A DNA stretch of 64,000 bases, from assembly GCA_002298125.1 (NCBI GenBank), contig DBMJ01000011.1, positions 372,001-436,000 on the forward strand. Direction: 5' to 3'. This document shows, one piece after another, positions 34,694 through 43,189 of the stretch; the stretch's first letter is position 1, and each line of letters begins with the position of its first letter. This DNA is from Clostridium sp. UBA701 (GTDB lineage Bacteria; Bacillota; Clostridia; Clostridiales; Clostridiaceae). The translations under genes were made by a program, and so were the position numbers. Under the pieces are notes generated by a model that searched no databases, had not been told where the DNA came from, and worked only from the letters and a program-made list of their open reading frames with translations.

Positions 34694-35275
34694 CTATCTT
34701 GCCTCTATTTTATCCTTAAATTTCTCCAAGGTAGCATTGCCTATTCCACTTACCTTAGTGAGGTCCTCAATAGATTTAAAGCTCCCGTTTTTTTCCCTAT
34801 ATTGTACTATAGCCTTTGCCTTTTCAGGTCCTATACCCGGAAGAGCATCAAACTCCTCTATAGTTGCACGGTTGATATCCAGCTTCCCTTTATCCTTACC
34901 TTCCACAATGTTGCTGCCAGAGGCTGTTGTGATTTCCACCCCTTTAGTCCTCACAAAGATGTAATCCCCATCTAAAAGCTTCTTTACCAATATTAGCTCC
35001 TCTGCGTTTTCCTTAAGTCCTCCAGCCATATCTACCAAATCCTTTACACGACTTCCCTTAGGTAATGAATATACTCCAGGTTTTTTAACTTCTCCCCCAA
35101 TTTGTACCCATATATTACTACTATCTTGACTTATATTTCCCTTTGAAGGGGCATCAACAAAAATTGTATCTTGAGAATGAGACTTAGGGCTGCTAATAAT
35201 AAATCCAACTACTAAAAAAATTAAAAAGATAACGATAATAATTATGGAACCTATGATTTTCTGCTTTCTGTTCAA
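34694..35275 (-). CDS. comEA: ComEA-family helix-hairpin-helix DNA-binding protein
   Basis: 193 residues. One N-terminal membrane anchor (~residues 8-28), an SLBB domain (IWVQIGGEVKKPGVYSLPKG), then tandem HhH motifs (DINRATIEEFDALPGIGPEKA and VSGIGNATLEKFK). ComEA binds incoming DNA at the cell surface and passes it to ComEC. Bacillus has comEA and comEC in one operon; here selDAB-selC and two other genes separate them. Confidence 0.93.
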   Translation of the reverse strand: MNRKQKIIGSIIIIVIFLIFLVVGFIISSPKSHSQDTIFVDAPSKGNISQDSSNIWVQIGGEVKKPGVYSLPKGSRVKDLVDMAGGLKENAEELILVKKLLDGDYIFVRTKGVEITTASGSNIVEGKDKGKLDINRATIEEFDALPGIGPEKAKAIVQYREKNGSFKSIEDLTKVSGIGNATLEKFKDKIEAR

Positions 35276-35436
35276 GTCCTTTCCCCTTTCTTCAATTGAA
35301 TTAATTAACTTTAATTTTATTTATAATTGATATTTGTGATATAATATCTCTGTATTAATTTAATTATTGACATTTATTGTGTCATTTTATCTTCATTTTT
35401 GTTGTTAGTCGTATTTTTATTGCTTGGGAGGAACCA

Positions 35437-36690
35437 ATGAAGAGATTATGTAGTTATATAATGATAATAATGCTGTTGTTAAGCACCTTAGAGATACCTG
35501 TATATGCAGATTCAAACGGAGCTATCCCGGTTTCAGCAGACAGTGCTGTTTTGATAGATGCTGCTACAGGAACAATTTTGTATTCGAAAAATATGGATGC
35601 TGCTTATGCTCCTGCTTCTACTACTAAAACTATGACAGCCTTACTAACCTTAGAGAAATGCTCTCTTGATGACAGCGTTGTGGTAGGCAAAAAGCCTCCT
35701 CAAGCAGACGGAAGCAGTATATATTTAAAGGAGGGTGAGGTTCTAACAGTAAGAGATTTACTGCACGGACTGCTTATATCCTCTGCAAATGATTGTGCCG
35801 AAGCCCTTGCGGAGCATATTGGAGGTTCTATAGAAGAATTTGCCAAGCTAATGAATGAAAGAGCTAAACAGCTAGGCTGCAATAATACTAATTTTGTGAA
35901 TCCCAGCGGTCTTTACAACCCAAACCATAAAACCAGTGCTCATGATTTGGCATTGATAATGAGAGAGCTTGTAAAGCATCCTGAGTTTTCCCAGATATCA
36001 TTAATGCCCTTTTATAAGATACCTGCCTCAAACAAAGAACCTGAGGACAGAGTTGAATCAAATCGAAATAAGCTCACTCAACGTAACAGTGGATATTATT
36101 ATGAGGGTGTAGTAGGGGCAAAAACAGGTTACACCACAGAATCCTTATATTCCTATGTAGCCTGTGCTCAAAGAAATGGTCAAAAACTTATAGTAGCTCT
36201 CGTCCACTCTAAAGATAATACCTGCTATGAAGATACTATTAAGCTATTTAATTATGGATTTAACAATTATGAGCTTAAAAAGTTCTGCTCTAAGGGGGAT
36301 GAGCTCTCAAGCTTAAATATAAACAATGAGAAAATTCCTCTTCTTGCAGCTGAGGATTTCTATTATGTGAGACCTAAGAATGCCACAGAAATACCTACCT
36401 TTGCATTAGAAAAAAAGGATTTGTCAGCTCTTAATTTTAAAAAGGGTGATGTGATAACACAGGCAAATATGAATATAATGGATAAGCCTCTTGGTTCTCT
36501 TATGCTTACTAGTGGTGTTGACCATGAAAGTTCTAAGTTAAAGGTATTATCTTCAAAAAATACAGTAACAGCTAAGGTATTTACAGCTATACTATATATA
36601 TTTAGTGCCCTAGCACTTATGGTTTTCATTTTGCTCATAAGAAAGCGCCTTAGAATATTCATTAGAAATAGAAGAAGAAGGATTAAATAA
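35437..36690 (+). CDS. dacF: D-alanyl-D-alanine carboxypeptidase (DacF/PBP5 type)
   Basis: Serine-type DD-peptidase that trims peptidoglycan stem peptides. Signal peptide at residues ~1-25 (ending PVYADS), catalytic SxxK as STTK (PASTTKTMTALL), SAN (ISSANDCAEAL) and KTG (VGAKTGYTT), a C-terminal beta domain, and a membrane anchor with a basic tail (RKRLRIFIRNRRRR). The frame opens at 35377, but ATG 35437 follows GGGAGGA and begins the signal peptide. A TATAAT at 35340-35345 may be its -10; no convincing -35 was seen. dacF versus dacA/dacB is not certain. Confidence 0.92.
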   Translation: MKRLCSYIMIIMLLLSTLEIPVYADSNGAIPVSADSAVLIDAATGTILYSKNMDAAYAPASTTKTMTALLTLEKCSLDDSVVVGKKPPQADGSSIYLKEGEVLTVRDLLHGLLISSANDCAEALAEHIGGSIEEFAKLMNERAKQLGCNNTNFVNPSGLYNPNHKTSAHDLALIMRELVKHPEFSQISLMPFYKIPASNKEPEDRVESNRNKLTQRNSGYYYEGVVGAKTGYTTESLYSYVACAQRNGQKLIVALVHSKDNTCYEDTIKLFNYGFNNYELKKFCSKGDELSSLNINNEKIPLLAAEDFYYVRPKNATEIPTFALEKKDLSALNFKKGDVITQANMNIMDKPLGSLMLTSGVDHESSKLKVLSSKNTVTAKVFTAILYIFSALALMVFILLIRKRLRIFIRNRRRRIK

Positions 36691-36693
36691 TCG

Positions 36694-36861
36694 AAAAAAC
36701 AAGAGTGCAGGGAAAGGATTTCCCTGCACTCTTGTTTTAAGAAGGGTGCTTAGTCACGTAAGTGTTGTAGAAGGGGTTAAGTCTTAATGACCTTTAACGG
36801 GCGCAGCCCAGGGCCAAAAGCCATAGGGTTCCTTAGCAAAAGCAACCAAGGCGATTTTTTT
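36694..36861. repeat. Dispersed intergenic repeat, copy B (inverted relative to copy A at 22562-22730)
   Basis: About 165 bases matching the reverse complement of copy A. It starts six bases beyond the dacF stop with a 20-bp perfect hairpin and ends in AAGGCGATTTTTTTA over the stop codon of the rluD-type gene. Shared blocks include CCTTTAACGGGCG and GCCCAGGGCC. It has no coding capacity worth noting. Confidence 0.9.
36696..36738. terminator. 20-bp perfect hairpin after dacF (part of repeat B)
   Basis: AAAACAAGAGTGCAGGGAAA (36696-36715), loop GGA, then the exact complement (36719-36738) ending TTGTTTT. It should terminate dacF transcription. Confidence 0.8.
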
Positions 36862-37750
36862 ATCTCAAATCTTCAATAAGCTTTAACATATCTTCTGGCA
36901 TATCTGCTTCAAGCTCAATAATTTTTCCGTCCCTAGGATGTGGAAACACAAGCTTATAAGCATGGAGGGCCTGGCGATTTATATGACATTCTTCCAATTT
37001 ACCATAGAGCTCATCCCCATAGATAGGGCAGCCCATATAGCTTAAATGAACCCTTATCTGGTGAGTTCTGCCGGTTTCAAGCTCTAGCTTTAAAAGCTGA
37101 CCTGCTTTAAAATCCTCCAGCACCTCATAGTGAGTTATGCTTCTCTGTCCTTGTTCATCCACTATCCTTTTTATTGTATCCCCTTCAGGCCGAAATATTG
37201 CTTCATCAATAGTCCCTGATAGCATAGGCATTTTATTATGCACCACAGCTTTATAGAATTTTTTAAATTCCTCCTTAGACATATCCCTAGCTAAGGACAT
37301 ATGGCTATATTGATTTTTAGCAATAATTATTAACCCAGAGGTGTTCATATCCAATCTACTTACCAGCCTAACAATACAATTTTGCCCGGTGGTTTGAAAA
37401 TAATATAATACTCCATTTGCTAAGGTGCCCTTAGGATAGCTTTTGGTCGGATGAACCACAATTCCAGGTGGTTTGTTTAATACCAATAAATCAGCATCCT
37501 CATATACTATATTTAGTTTAATTTCTTCAGCCTCAATGTTTTGTGATTCTTCTCTTGCAAGCTCTATTTCAATTATATCTCCACCCTTTAGTATATAAGA
37601 TAAGCGTATTACCTTCTTATTGACTTTAATTCTCTCTTCTCTTGCTGCTTCTCTTATAAACCTACTAGATAGCTTTTCTTCATTTTTAAGATAATCCTTG
37701 ATTTTACGCCCGCTATGCAGTTCATCTATATTATAGGTTATAATGTTCAA
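36860..37750 (-). CDS. RluA/RluD-family pseudouridine synthase
   Basis: 296 residues. N-terminal S4-like RNA-binding domain (SSRFIREAAREERIKVNKK), then the catalytic domain with the active-site Asp in VSRLDMNTSGLIIIAK, LVLNKPPGIVVHP and the ETGRTHQIRVHLSYMG motif. It isomerises uridines in 23S rRNA or tRNA; the exact target cannot be read from sequence. Its stop codon overlaps the edge of repeat B. Confidence 0.92.
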   Translation of the reverse strand: MNIITYNIDELHSGRKIKDYLKNEEKLSSRFIREAAREERIKVNKKVIRLSYILKGGDIIEIELAREESQNIEAEEIKLNIVYEDADLLVLNKPPGIVVHPTKSYPKGTLANGVLYYFQTTGQNCIVRLVSRLDMNTSGLIIIAKNQYSHMSLARDMSKEEFKKFYKAVVHNKMPMLSGTIDEAIFRPEGDTIKRIVDEQGQRSITHYEVLEDFKAGQLLKLELETGRTHQIRVHLSYMGCPIYGDELYGKLEECHINRQALHAYKLVFPHPRDGKIIELEADMPEDMLKLIEDLR

Positions 37751-37783
37751 CTTTTAACCTCCTAAAATGAGAGTAATACTTTG

Positions 37784-37818
37784 AAAAAGGCAGCAGGGAT
37801 AAGAATATCCCTCTGCCT
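37784..37818 (-). terminator. Terminator after ridA
   Basis: Minus strand: AGGCAGAGGGATA (37806-37818) pairs with TATCCCTGCTGCCT (37788-37801) with a small bulge, followed by TTTTTC. It lies directly after the ridA stop. Confidence 0.75.
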
Positions 37819-37835
37819 ATAAGGAAGCTATGTAA

Positions 37836-38219
37836 TTATTCTACTAAAGCTATGGCCTCAATTTCTACAAGGGCATCCTTTGGTAATCTTGCAACTTCTA
37901 CGCAGGATCTGGATGGTTGATTTGAAGTAAAATACTTAGCATATACTTCATTTACTGCTGCAAAATCATTCATATCCTTTATGAATACAGTGGTTTTTAT
38001 TACCTTATCCAAAGTAGTGCCTGCAGCCTCAAGTATGGCTTTTAAGTTTTCTAAGGATCTCTTAGCAGCTTCTTTTACATCATCATTAACCAGTTCACCA
38101 GTTTTGGGATCAATAGGTACCTGTCCTGAAGTAAAGAGTAGGTTCCCTACTATAGTAGCCTGAGAATATGGTCCAATGGCTGCTGGAGCATTATTTGTGC
38201 TTATAATCTTCTTTTCCAT
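37836..38219 (-). CDS. ridA: RidA family enamine/imine deaminase
   Basis: 127 residues, YjgF/YER057c family. It hydrolyses reactive enamine/imine intermediates released by PLP enzymes. Seen: AAIGPYSQATIVGNLLFTSGQVPIDP, the active-site Arg in SRSCVEVARLP, and the C-terminal VEIEAIALVE. The frame opens at 38243; GGGAGG before ATG 38217-38219 (MEKKIISTNN) decides the start. It follows the LCP gene by about 20 bases, a position where clostridia often have rsfS. Confidence 0.95.
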   Translation of the reverse strand: MEKKIISTNNAPAAIGPYSQATIVGNLLFTSGQVPIDPKTGELVNDDVKEAAKRSLENLKAILEAAGTTLDKVIKTTVFIKDMNDFAAVNEVYAKYFTSNQPSRSCVEVARLPKDALVEIEAIALVE

Positions 38220-38239
38220 TTTTATCCTCCCATTTCTTA

Positions 38240-39505
38240 TCACATTAACTTAAGATAATCATATCCAAGCATTATTATTATATCAAAGTTTCCTTCATTT
38301 TTCATCACTGTCTCTACAGCATCTATAGCAAAATCATTTTTTAATATGTAGCTGTATTTATCATATTTATCTAATAGGATAAACCTGGATTTGTCTAAAT
38401 TACCCCCGTTACCAAGCGTGATATTATTGTAGCCAAGCTTTCTAAGATTTTCTCCACAGGTCTTTGCCGCTCCATCCTTATCTGTACAGTTTAATATCTT
38501 TATTCTTAGATTTTTCTTGTTTAAGGTATTACTATAAACAGGAGCATTTGAGTCCTTAATATTTGTAGCATCTACGCCAAGCTCAGCTAGAAGCTCTGCA
38601 TTTTTCTCCTCTTGATATAGGAAGTAGGATATATTGCTGGTATAGGTTGTTTCTCCCTTTAAAGCGTAATAATTAAAGCTTCCCTTATTCATTCTTATAA
38701 ATAATGAACAGTACTTTAAAAGTGTTTTTGCATCTAGGTTTGTTTTAATATGTTGTATCGATGTTTTTATTGTGTTTGGAAGCTTGAGTATTACTGCTGG
38801 AGAGTTAAGCTTCTCCAAAAAAGCCTTTATCAATAATTGCTGATTGCTTATTCTCCCAAGCTCTTCCACAGCAAAACCAGTACCATCATCATTTTTTCTC
38901 CACTTAATAAATGCCTCTGAGCTCTCTCCCTTTAGACAAAGCTCTTCACCCCTTTTAAAGCTAACATGTAAGTTTTCCAGTTCATTATCATAGTTCATAT
39001 TCCTAGGAATTGTAATATTTACTCCACCTATGCCTTCAACAATATTCTTAAAGCCTTCTAAATCCATGCTTATATAGTAGTTAATCTTTAGTCCTAATAA
39101 TTCTTCTACTGCAGAAATACTATATCCTGCTCCACCAATGGCATAGGCCCCATTTATCCTATCTTTTTTACCTTTTAAAGTAATCCATGTATCTCTGGGT
39201 ATGGAAACCAGGTTCACCTTGTTTTTTAAAGGATTATATTGCAATAGCAGCAGCACATCACTTCTCTTCTCCACTTGTTCACAATCAGGCTCTATGCCGC
39301 CATTATCAAGTCCCAAGAGGAGAAAGTTAATAGGCTGTCCTTGTTCAGGTTTATTGAGTACAACTTCCTTGCTGCCTGTATTCTTTTCTATGTATAGAAA
39401 CAAACTGTAATAATAACCCACCAAGTTCCCCAAACACAATAGAATTAACAAAAGAAACGCCATTAAAAATAGATTAGCACGCTTCTTTTTTAATTCCTTC
39501 CCCAT
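38240..39505 (-). CDS. LytR-CpsA-Psr (LCP) family protein with LytR C-terminal domain
   Basis: 421 residues. Basic N-terminus and one membrane segment (~12-33). The extracellular LCP domain has NFLLLGLDNGG, KRSDVLLLLQYNP, VNLVSIPRDTWI, DRINGAYAIGG and ISNQQLLIKAFLEK. A LytR_C domain (LRIKILNCTDKDGAAKTCGENLRKLGY) follows. LCP proteins ligate glycopolymers from undecaprenyl carriers to peptidoglycan. It lies in the nadD-yqeK string. Confidence 0.93.
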   Translation of the reverse strand: MGKELKKKRANLFLMAFLLLILLCLGNLVGYYYSLFLYIEKNTGSKEVVLNKPEQGQPINFLLLGLDNGGIEPDCEQVEKRSDVLLLLQYNPLKNKVNLVSIPRDTWITLKGKKDRINGAYAIGGAGYSISAVEELLGLKINYYISMDLEGFKNIVEGIGGVNITIPRNMNYDNELENLHVSFKRGEELCLKGESSEAFIKWRKNDDGTGFAVEELGRISNQQLLIKAFLEKLNSPAVILKLPNTIKTSIQHIKTNLDAKTLLKYCSLFIRMNKGSFNYYALKGETTYTSNISYFLYQEEKNAELLAELGVDATNIKDSNAPVYSNTLNKKNLRIKILNCTDKDGAAKTCGENLRKLGYNNITLGNGGNLDKSRFILLDKYDKYSYILKNDFAIDAVETVMKNEGNFDIIIMLGYDYLKLM

Positions 39506-39509
39506 GTGC

Positions 39510-40079
39510 TCACACCCTTCTATTCATTAATAAATAATTCCTTCCCTCCACAGTATCCTTATGAAGCAGCTGTCCTCTTTGTAGTACAAAGGAAATAGTA
39601 CTATCAAAGCACAATAGTAGTGCCTCATCTAGGTCACGAAATGCAGCTTCTCTAATGTGCTCTACACCAGGAAAGCTTCTGCCTGGCTCTATGTAGTCAG
39701 CCAAGTATATTATTTTCTCTAGAAGAGACATTTCTGCCTTTCCTGTAGTGTGAAATTCAATAGAGCTTAGGATTTCCCTATCCTCGATTTTAAAGGTCTC
39801 TTTGCTAACTATAGAGCCGCAGATACCATGAAGCAGCTGTGCATTATTATACATAACCAGGTCAATGCTGTAGCCATGCTCCTTAGCTAGTGCTATTAGC
39901 TCTTCTTCATTCATCCATTTAGCACAGTCATGTAATAATGCTGCAATAGAACACTTTTCCTCGGATACACCATATACTTTAGCTAATGCCACTGCTGCCT
40001 CTTTTACTCCTAAACTGTGTTCATACCTGTTCTTTGTAAGATGCACTTTTAAATAATCTAAAACCAATCTAAAATCCAT
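39510..40079 (-). CDS. yqeK: HD-domain Ap4A hydrolase YqeK
   Basis: 190 residues. HD-superfamily residues in YEHSLGVKEAAVALA, LLHDCAKWM, HGICGSIVSKE and ADYIEPGR. The family hydrolyses diadenosine tetraphosphate symmetrically. The frame opens at 40112; ATG 40077-40079 after GGGTGAA is used. nadD lies immediately upstream as in Bacillus. Confidence 0.94.
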   Translation of the reverse strand: MDFRLVLDYLKVHLTKNRYEHSLGVKEAAVALAKVYGVSEEKCSIAALLHDCAKWMNEEELIALAKEHGYSIDLVMYNNAQLLHGICGSIVSKETFKIEDREILSSIEFHTTGKAEMSLLEKIIYLADYIEPGRSFPGVEHIREAAFRDLDEALLLCFDSTISFVLQRGQLLHKDTVEGRNYLLMNRRV

Positions 40080-40136
40080 TAACTTCACCCTACTTATATA
40101 TATTCTATCCAAAAAAGAGATTTTTATAGTGTATTA

Positions 40137-40742
40137 CTAAATTTTATACAAACCCTTGCTTATTATGAAAGCTTCTATAGAGGGAGGCATTAAATGATAA
40201 ACTGGTTTTCCTGAAGCAATGCGCTGCCTTATATTACTGGAGGATATGTCCATAAGAGGCACCTCTAAAAGTAATATTTCCACATGATATTTCCCCTCAA
40301 CCTCCATCTTTTTCTTCAATACTGTTTCTTCCATATACCCAGGACGGGTAAATATAGTAAGAGTTGCAGCTTCTAGTATCCTATTTACTTCCTTCCAGCT
40401 GTCAAGCTCCATAAGACAATCTACCCCTGCTATAAAGTACCATTTAGTATGGGGCTCAAGAGTTTTAAAGTACTCTAGAGTTTTATAGGTATAGCTAATA
40501 CCTTGTTCAACTATCTCATAGTCACTGGTGGAAAACCTGTTCTCCCCACCTATGGCCATCTCAACCATTCTATATCTTATGTCTGCATCAGTTTTTCTGT
40601 TTTCTAGCTTGTGTGGAGGATTTCCCGAAGGCATAAAAATCACTTCATCAAGCTTAAGCTTCTCCAAAGCCTCATAGGCAATGTGTAGATGTCCATTATG
40701 TATTGGATCAAAGGTCCCACCAAAAATAGCCTTTCCCTTCAT
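40137..40742 (-). CDS. nadD: Nicotinate-nucleotide adenylyltransferase
   Basis: Forms NaAD from NaMN and ATP in NAD synthesis. 201 residues. The nucleotidyltransferase motif GGTFDPIHNGHLHIA is at the N-terminus and the SSNIRQRI (ISSTxIR-like) motif near the C-terminus. It starts the nadD-yqeK-LCP run. Confidence 0.97.
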   Translation of the reverse strand: MKGKAIFGGTFDPIHNGHLHIAYEALEKLKLDEVIFMPSGNPPHKLENRKTDADIRYRMVEMAIGGENRFSTSDYEIVEQGISYTYKTLEYFKTLEPHTKWYFIAGVDCLMELDSWKEVNRILEAATLTIFTRPGYMEETVLKKKMEVEGKYHVEILLLEVPLMDISSSNIRQRIASGKPVYHLMPPSIEAFIISKGLYKI

Positions 40743-40764
40743 AATCTCACCTCAAAGAACTAAA

Positions 40765-40799
40765 GCATGCAGATAAAGTAATCCTACTCTGCTGCATGC
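40765..40799 (-). terminator. Hairpin between yhbY and nadD, possible terminator
   Basis: GCATGCAG (40765-40772) and CTGCATGC (40792-40799) pair perfectly with a 19-base loop. TTTAG follows on the minus strand. The long loop and short T run make it a weak terminator or attenuator. Confidence 0.45.
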
Positions 40800-40805
40800 C
40801 CTTAG

Positions 40806-41093
40806 TTATATTTCTATCCTAGGTTTTTTTGTAGAGCGTCTAAAAAGCACTATTATACTGCCTATAACCTGTACTCCTTCACACTTTAGCTCCTCACAGA
40901 TTATATTTGAAGCTTCACGTGTTTCATAACCACTATTATTTAACACCTTTATCTTAATCAATTCTCTAGCCTCTAAAGCATCATCTACCTGCTTTAGAAA
41001 ATTATCCTCAATTCCCCCTTTGCCAACTTGAAAAATGGGGTCTAAATTATTAGCCAGAGAGCGAAGATTACTTCTCTGTTTGCTTGTAATCAT
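40806..41093 (-). CDS. yhbY: YhbY/CRM-domain ribosome assembly RNA-binding protein
   Basis: 95 residues forming a single CRM domain (TSKQRSNLRSLANNLDPIFQVGKGGI, with the GxxG-like loop). It associates with pre-50S particles. It follows obgE by 12 bases; both act in 50S assembly. Confidence 0.94.
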   Translation of the reverse strand: MITSKQRSNLRSLANNLDPIFQVGKGGIEDNFLKQVDDALEARELIKIKVLNNSGYETREASNIICEELKCEGVQVIGSIIVLFRRSTKKPRIEI

Positions 41094-41105
41094 ACAACTT
41101 CACTC

Positions 41106-42380
41106 CTATAATAAGAATTCAAATTCAAAATCATTTAATCTTACAGTATCTCCATCTTGTATACCCATTTCCATAAGCTCATCCATAATCCCCTTGTTCT
41201 TTAATACCCTATGGAAATATCTTAAGGAGTCTGCATCTCTTACATTAACACTCTGCAGCAGTCTATCTACAAAGGTCCCCTCTATTATAAACAGATGGTC
41301 TTCTTTGTGAATAGTATAGGTAAAATGCTTCTCCTCTGGAATATATCTATCTTCTTCACTTACCTCTAGCTCTGTAATAGGTATTGTGCTTAGAATTTGT
41401 GCAGCCTCCTTCATAAGAGCCTCTACACCCATAGAGGTAGCTGCTGAAATTTTATATACCTTATCATAACCTAATTTACCTAGCTCAGCTTTGAAATTCT
41501 CAAACACTGACTCATCATAGAGCATATCAGCCTTGTTTGCAGCTACAATTTGAGGCCTATCCCAAAGCTTTACATTATACCTTTTAAGCTCTTCATTAAT
41601 TTTCTTAAAGTCCTCTATTGGGTCTCTTCCTTCAGTAGAAGCTATGTCCACCACATGTATCAGTACCCTGGTTCTTTCTATATGCCTTAAGAAATCTAGT
41701 CCTAAGCCTACTCCTTCAGCAGCACCCTCAATAATTCCTGGAATATCAGCAATAACAAAGCTCTGTATTCCATTTAAACTGACTACACCTAAGTTAGGCT
41801 TTATAGTAGTAAAATGATAATTGGCAATTTTAGGCTGTGCCTTTGAAACCACTGACAACAGGGTAGATTTTCCAACGTTAGGAAAGCCTAATAGTCCCAC
41901 ATCTGCAAGCAGCTTTAGCTCAAGGCCAATGTACCTTTCTTCTCCAGGCATCCCTGGCTCGGCAAAGCTTGGAGCCTGTCTTGTAGAGGTGGCAAACTTT
42001 GCATTCCCCTTACCACCCTTACCTCCTCTTGCCACTATATACTTTTCATCTGCATGAGATAAGTCTGCCATTATCTTGTCACTTTCAAAGTCCTTAATTA
42101 CTGTACCCATGGGGACCTTGATAATTAGATCTTCTCCATCCTTACCGTAGCATTTCGAGCCTCCGCCATTACCTCCCCTTTCGGCTATGTACTTTTTTTG
42201 GTAGGTAAAATCCAGCAGAGTGGTCATGTTAGGATCTGCAACGAGAACTACATTTCCGCCCCTTCCACCATCGCCTCCGTCTGGTCCTCCTAGCGGAACG
42301 TATTTTTCCCTCCTAAAGGAAATAGCACCGTTTCCTCCTTCTCCAGACTTAACAAATATTTTTGCTCTATCTATAAACAT
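41106..42380 (-). CDS. obgE: GTPase ObgE/CgtA
   Basis: 424 residues. Gly-rich Obg fold (GEGGNGAISFRREKYVPLGGPDGGDGGRGGN), a G domain with GFPNVGKSTLLSVVSKA, DIPGIIEGAAEGVGLG and AANKADM, and a C-terminal OCT domain (residues ~340-424) typical of Firmicutes. It acts in 50S assembly and, in Bacillus, stress and sporulation signalling. AGGTGA precedes ATG. Confidence 0.97.
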   Translation of the reverse strand: MFIDRAKIFVKSGEGGNGAISFRREKYVPLGGPDGGDGGRGGNVVLVADPNMTTLLDFTYQKKYIAERGGNGGGSKCYGKDGEDLIIKVPMGTVIKDFESDKIMADLSHADEKYIVARGGKGGKGNAKFATSTRQAPSFAEPGMPGEERYIGLELKLLADVGLLGFPNVGKSTLLSVVSKAQPKIANYHFTTIKPNLGVVSLNGIQSFVIADIPGIIEGAAEGVGLGLDFLRHIERTRVLIHVVDIASTEGRDPIEDFKKINEELKRYNVKLWDRPQIVAANKADMLYDESVFENFKAELGKLGYDKVYKISAATSMGVEALMKEAAQILSTIPITELEVSEEDRYIPEEKHFTYTIHKEDHLFIIEGTFVDRLLQSVNVRDADSLRYFHRVLKNKGIMDELMEMGIQDGDTVRLNDFEFEFLL

Positions 42381-42419
42381 TTCTTCACCTAATTTCTTTT
42401 GATTTTTTTCTATATCAAT

Positions 42420-42450
42420 ATTATACCAATATATATACTAAATCAGACAA
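42420..42450 (-). promoter_or_regulatory. Candidate promoter of obgE
   Basis: Minus-strand TTGTCT (42445-42450), 19-base spacer, TGG then TATAAT (42420-42425): an extended -10. It lies beyond the rpmA terminator, so obgE-yhbY can be transcribed independently. Confidence 0.5.
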
Positions 42451-42509
42451 AACTCATTAAATTTTTTATTAAATATTAAAATAAATACACAATTGCGCTA
42501 TAACTAATA

Positions 42510-42535
42510 AAAGCACCCTTTAATAAGGGTGCTTT
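42510..42535 (-). terminator. Terminator after rpmA
   Basis: AAAGCACCCTT (42510-42520) and AAGGGTGCTTT (42525-42535) form a perfect 11-bp stem with a four-base loop just after the rpmA stop. It ends the rplU-prp-rpmA transcript. Confidence 0.75.
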
Positions 42536-42540
42536 ACTTA

Positions 42541-42843
42541 TTATTCAGCAAGTGCTGCTTCTACATCCACTGGATATACACTGGCCTTTTTCTTATCTTT
42601 GCCAAGTCTTTCATATCTTACGATTCCATCTATCTTAGCAAAAAGGGTATCGTCACTACCTTTTCCAACGTTATTTCCTGGATGAATTTTTGTTCCTCTT
42701 TGTCTAACTAATATGTTTCCAGCTAAAACAAATTGTCCGTCCGCACTTTTCACTCCAAGTCTTTTGGATTCACTGTCTCTACCGTTTCTGGAGCTACCTA
42801 CTCCTTTTTTATGAGCAAATAACTGAAGGTTTATGAGTAACAT
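42541..42843 (-). CDS. rpmA: 50S ribosomal protein L27 with cleavable N-terminal extension
   Basis: 100 residues. The mature protein would start AHKKGVGSSRNGRDSESKRLG, preceded by the leader MLLINLQLF. In Firmicutes a leader of this form is removed by the Prp protease to expose the N-terminus that reaches the peptidyl transferase centre. prp is the next gene upstream. The motif N-L-Q-x-F before AHKKG fits the known site. Confidence 0.97.
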   Translation of the reverse strand: MLLINLQLFAHKKGVGSSRNGRDSESKRLGVKSADGQFVLAGNILVRQRGTKIHPGNNVGKGSDDTLFAKIDGIVRYERLGKDKKKASVYPVDVEAALAE

Positions 42844-42846
42844 GGA

Positions 42847-43173
42847 CTACACCTCCTCTTCTATTACCTCTATATATGGCTTATAACTTAATTCTATGTT
42901 TTTTAATGCGAGAAGCAGGGTCTTTAGCAGTACTTGGCATTCATTTATCTCTTCCTTAGAAAGGTTCTTTAAACTCATACTGAGAAACCCATCCTCCATA
43001 AGATAATCTGCATTAAACTTTAATACTTCTAATATGCCGTTTCCAATACCTATAGACAGTGCACTGACTGCACTACACACAATATCATAACCCTCTTCAT
43101 CATAGCCTGCATGACCGCTGATTTCAAAGGATATAATTTGATTTTTGCTTCCCATAAATTTTGCGCTTATCAT
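42847..43173 (-). CDS. prp: Ribosomal-processing cysteine protease Prp
   Basis: 108 residues. The catalytic His and Cys are in SGHAGYDEEGYDIVCSAVSA (His ~21, Cys ~33), the Prp (formerly YsxB) signature. It trims the L27 leader. Sits between rplU and rpmA with a 3-base gap to rpmA, the invariant Firmicute arrangement. Confidence 0.95.
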   Translation of the reverse strand: MISAKFMGSKNQIISFEISGHAGYDEEGYDIVCSAVSALSIGIGNGILEVLKFNADYLMEDGFLSMSLKNLSKEEINECQVLLKTLLLALKNIELSYKPYIEVIEEEV

Positions 43174-43189
43174 AATTTAAGCTCCAATA

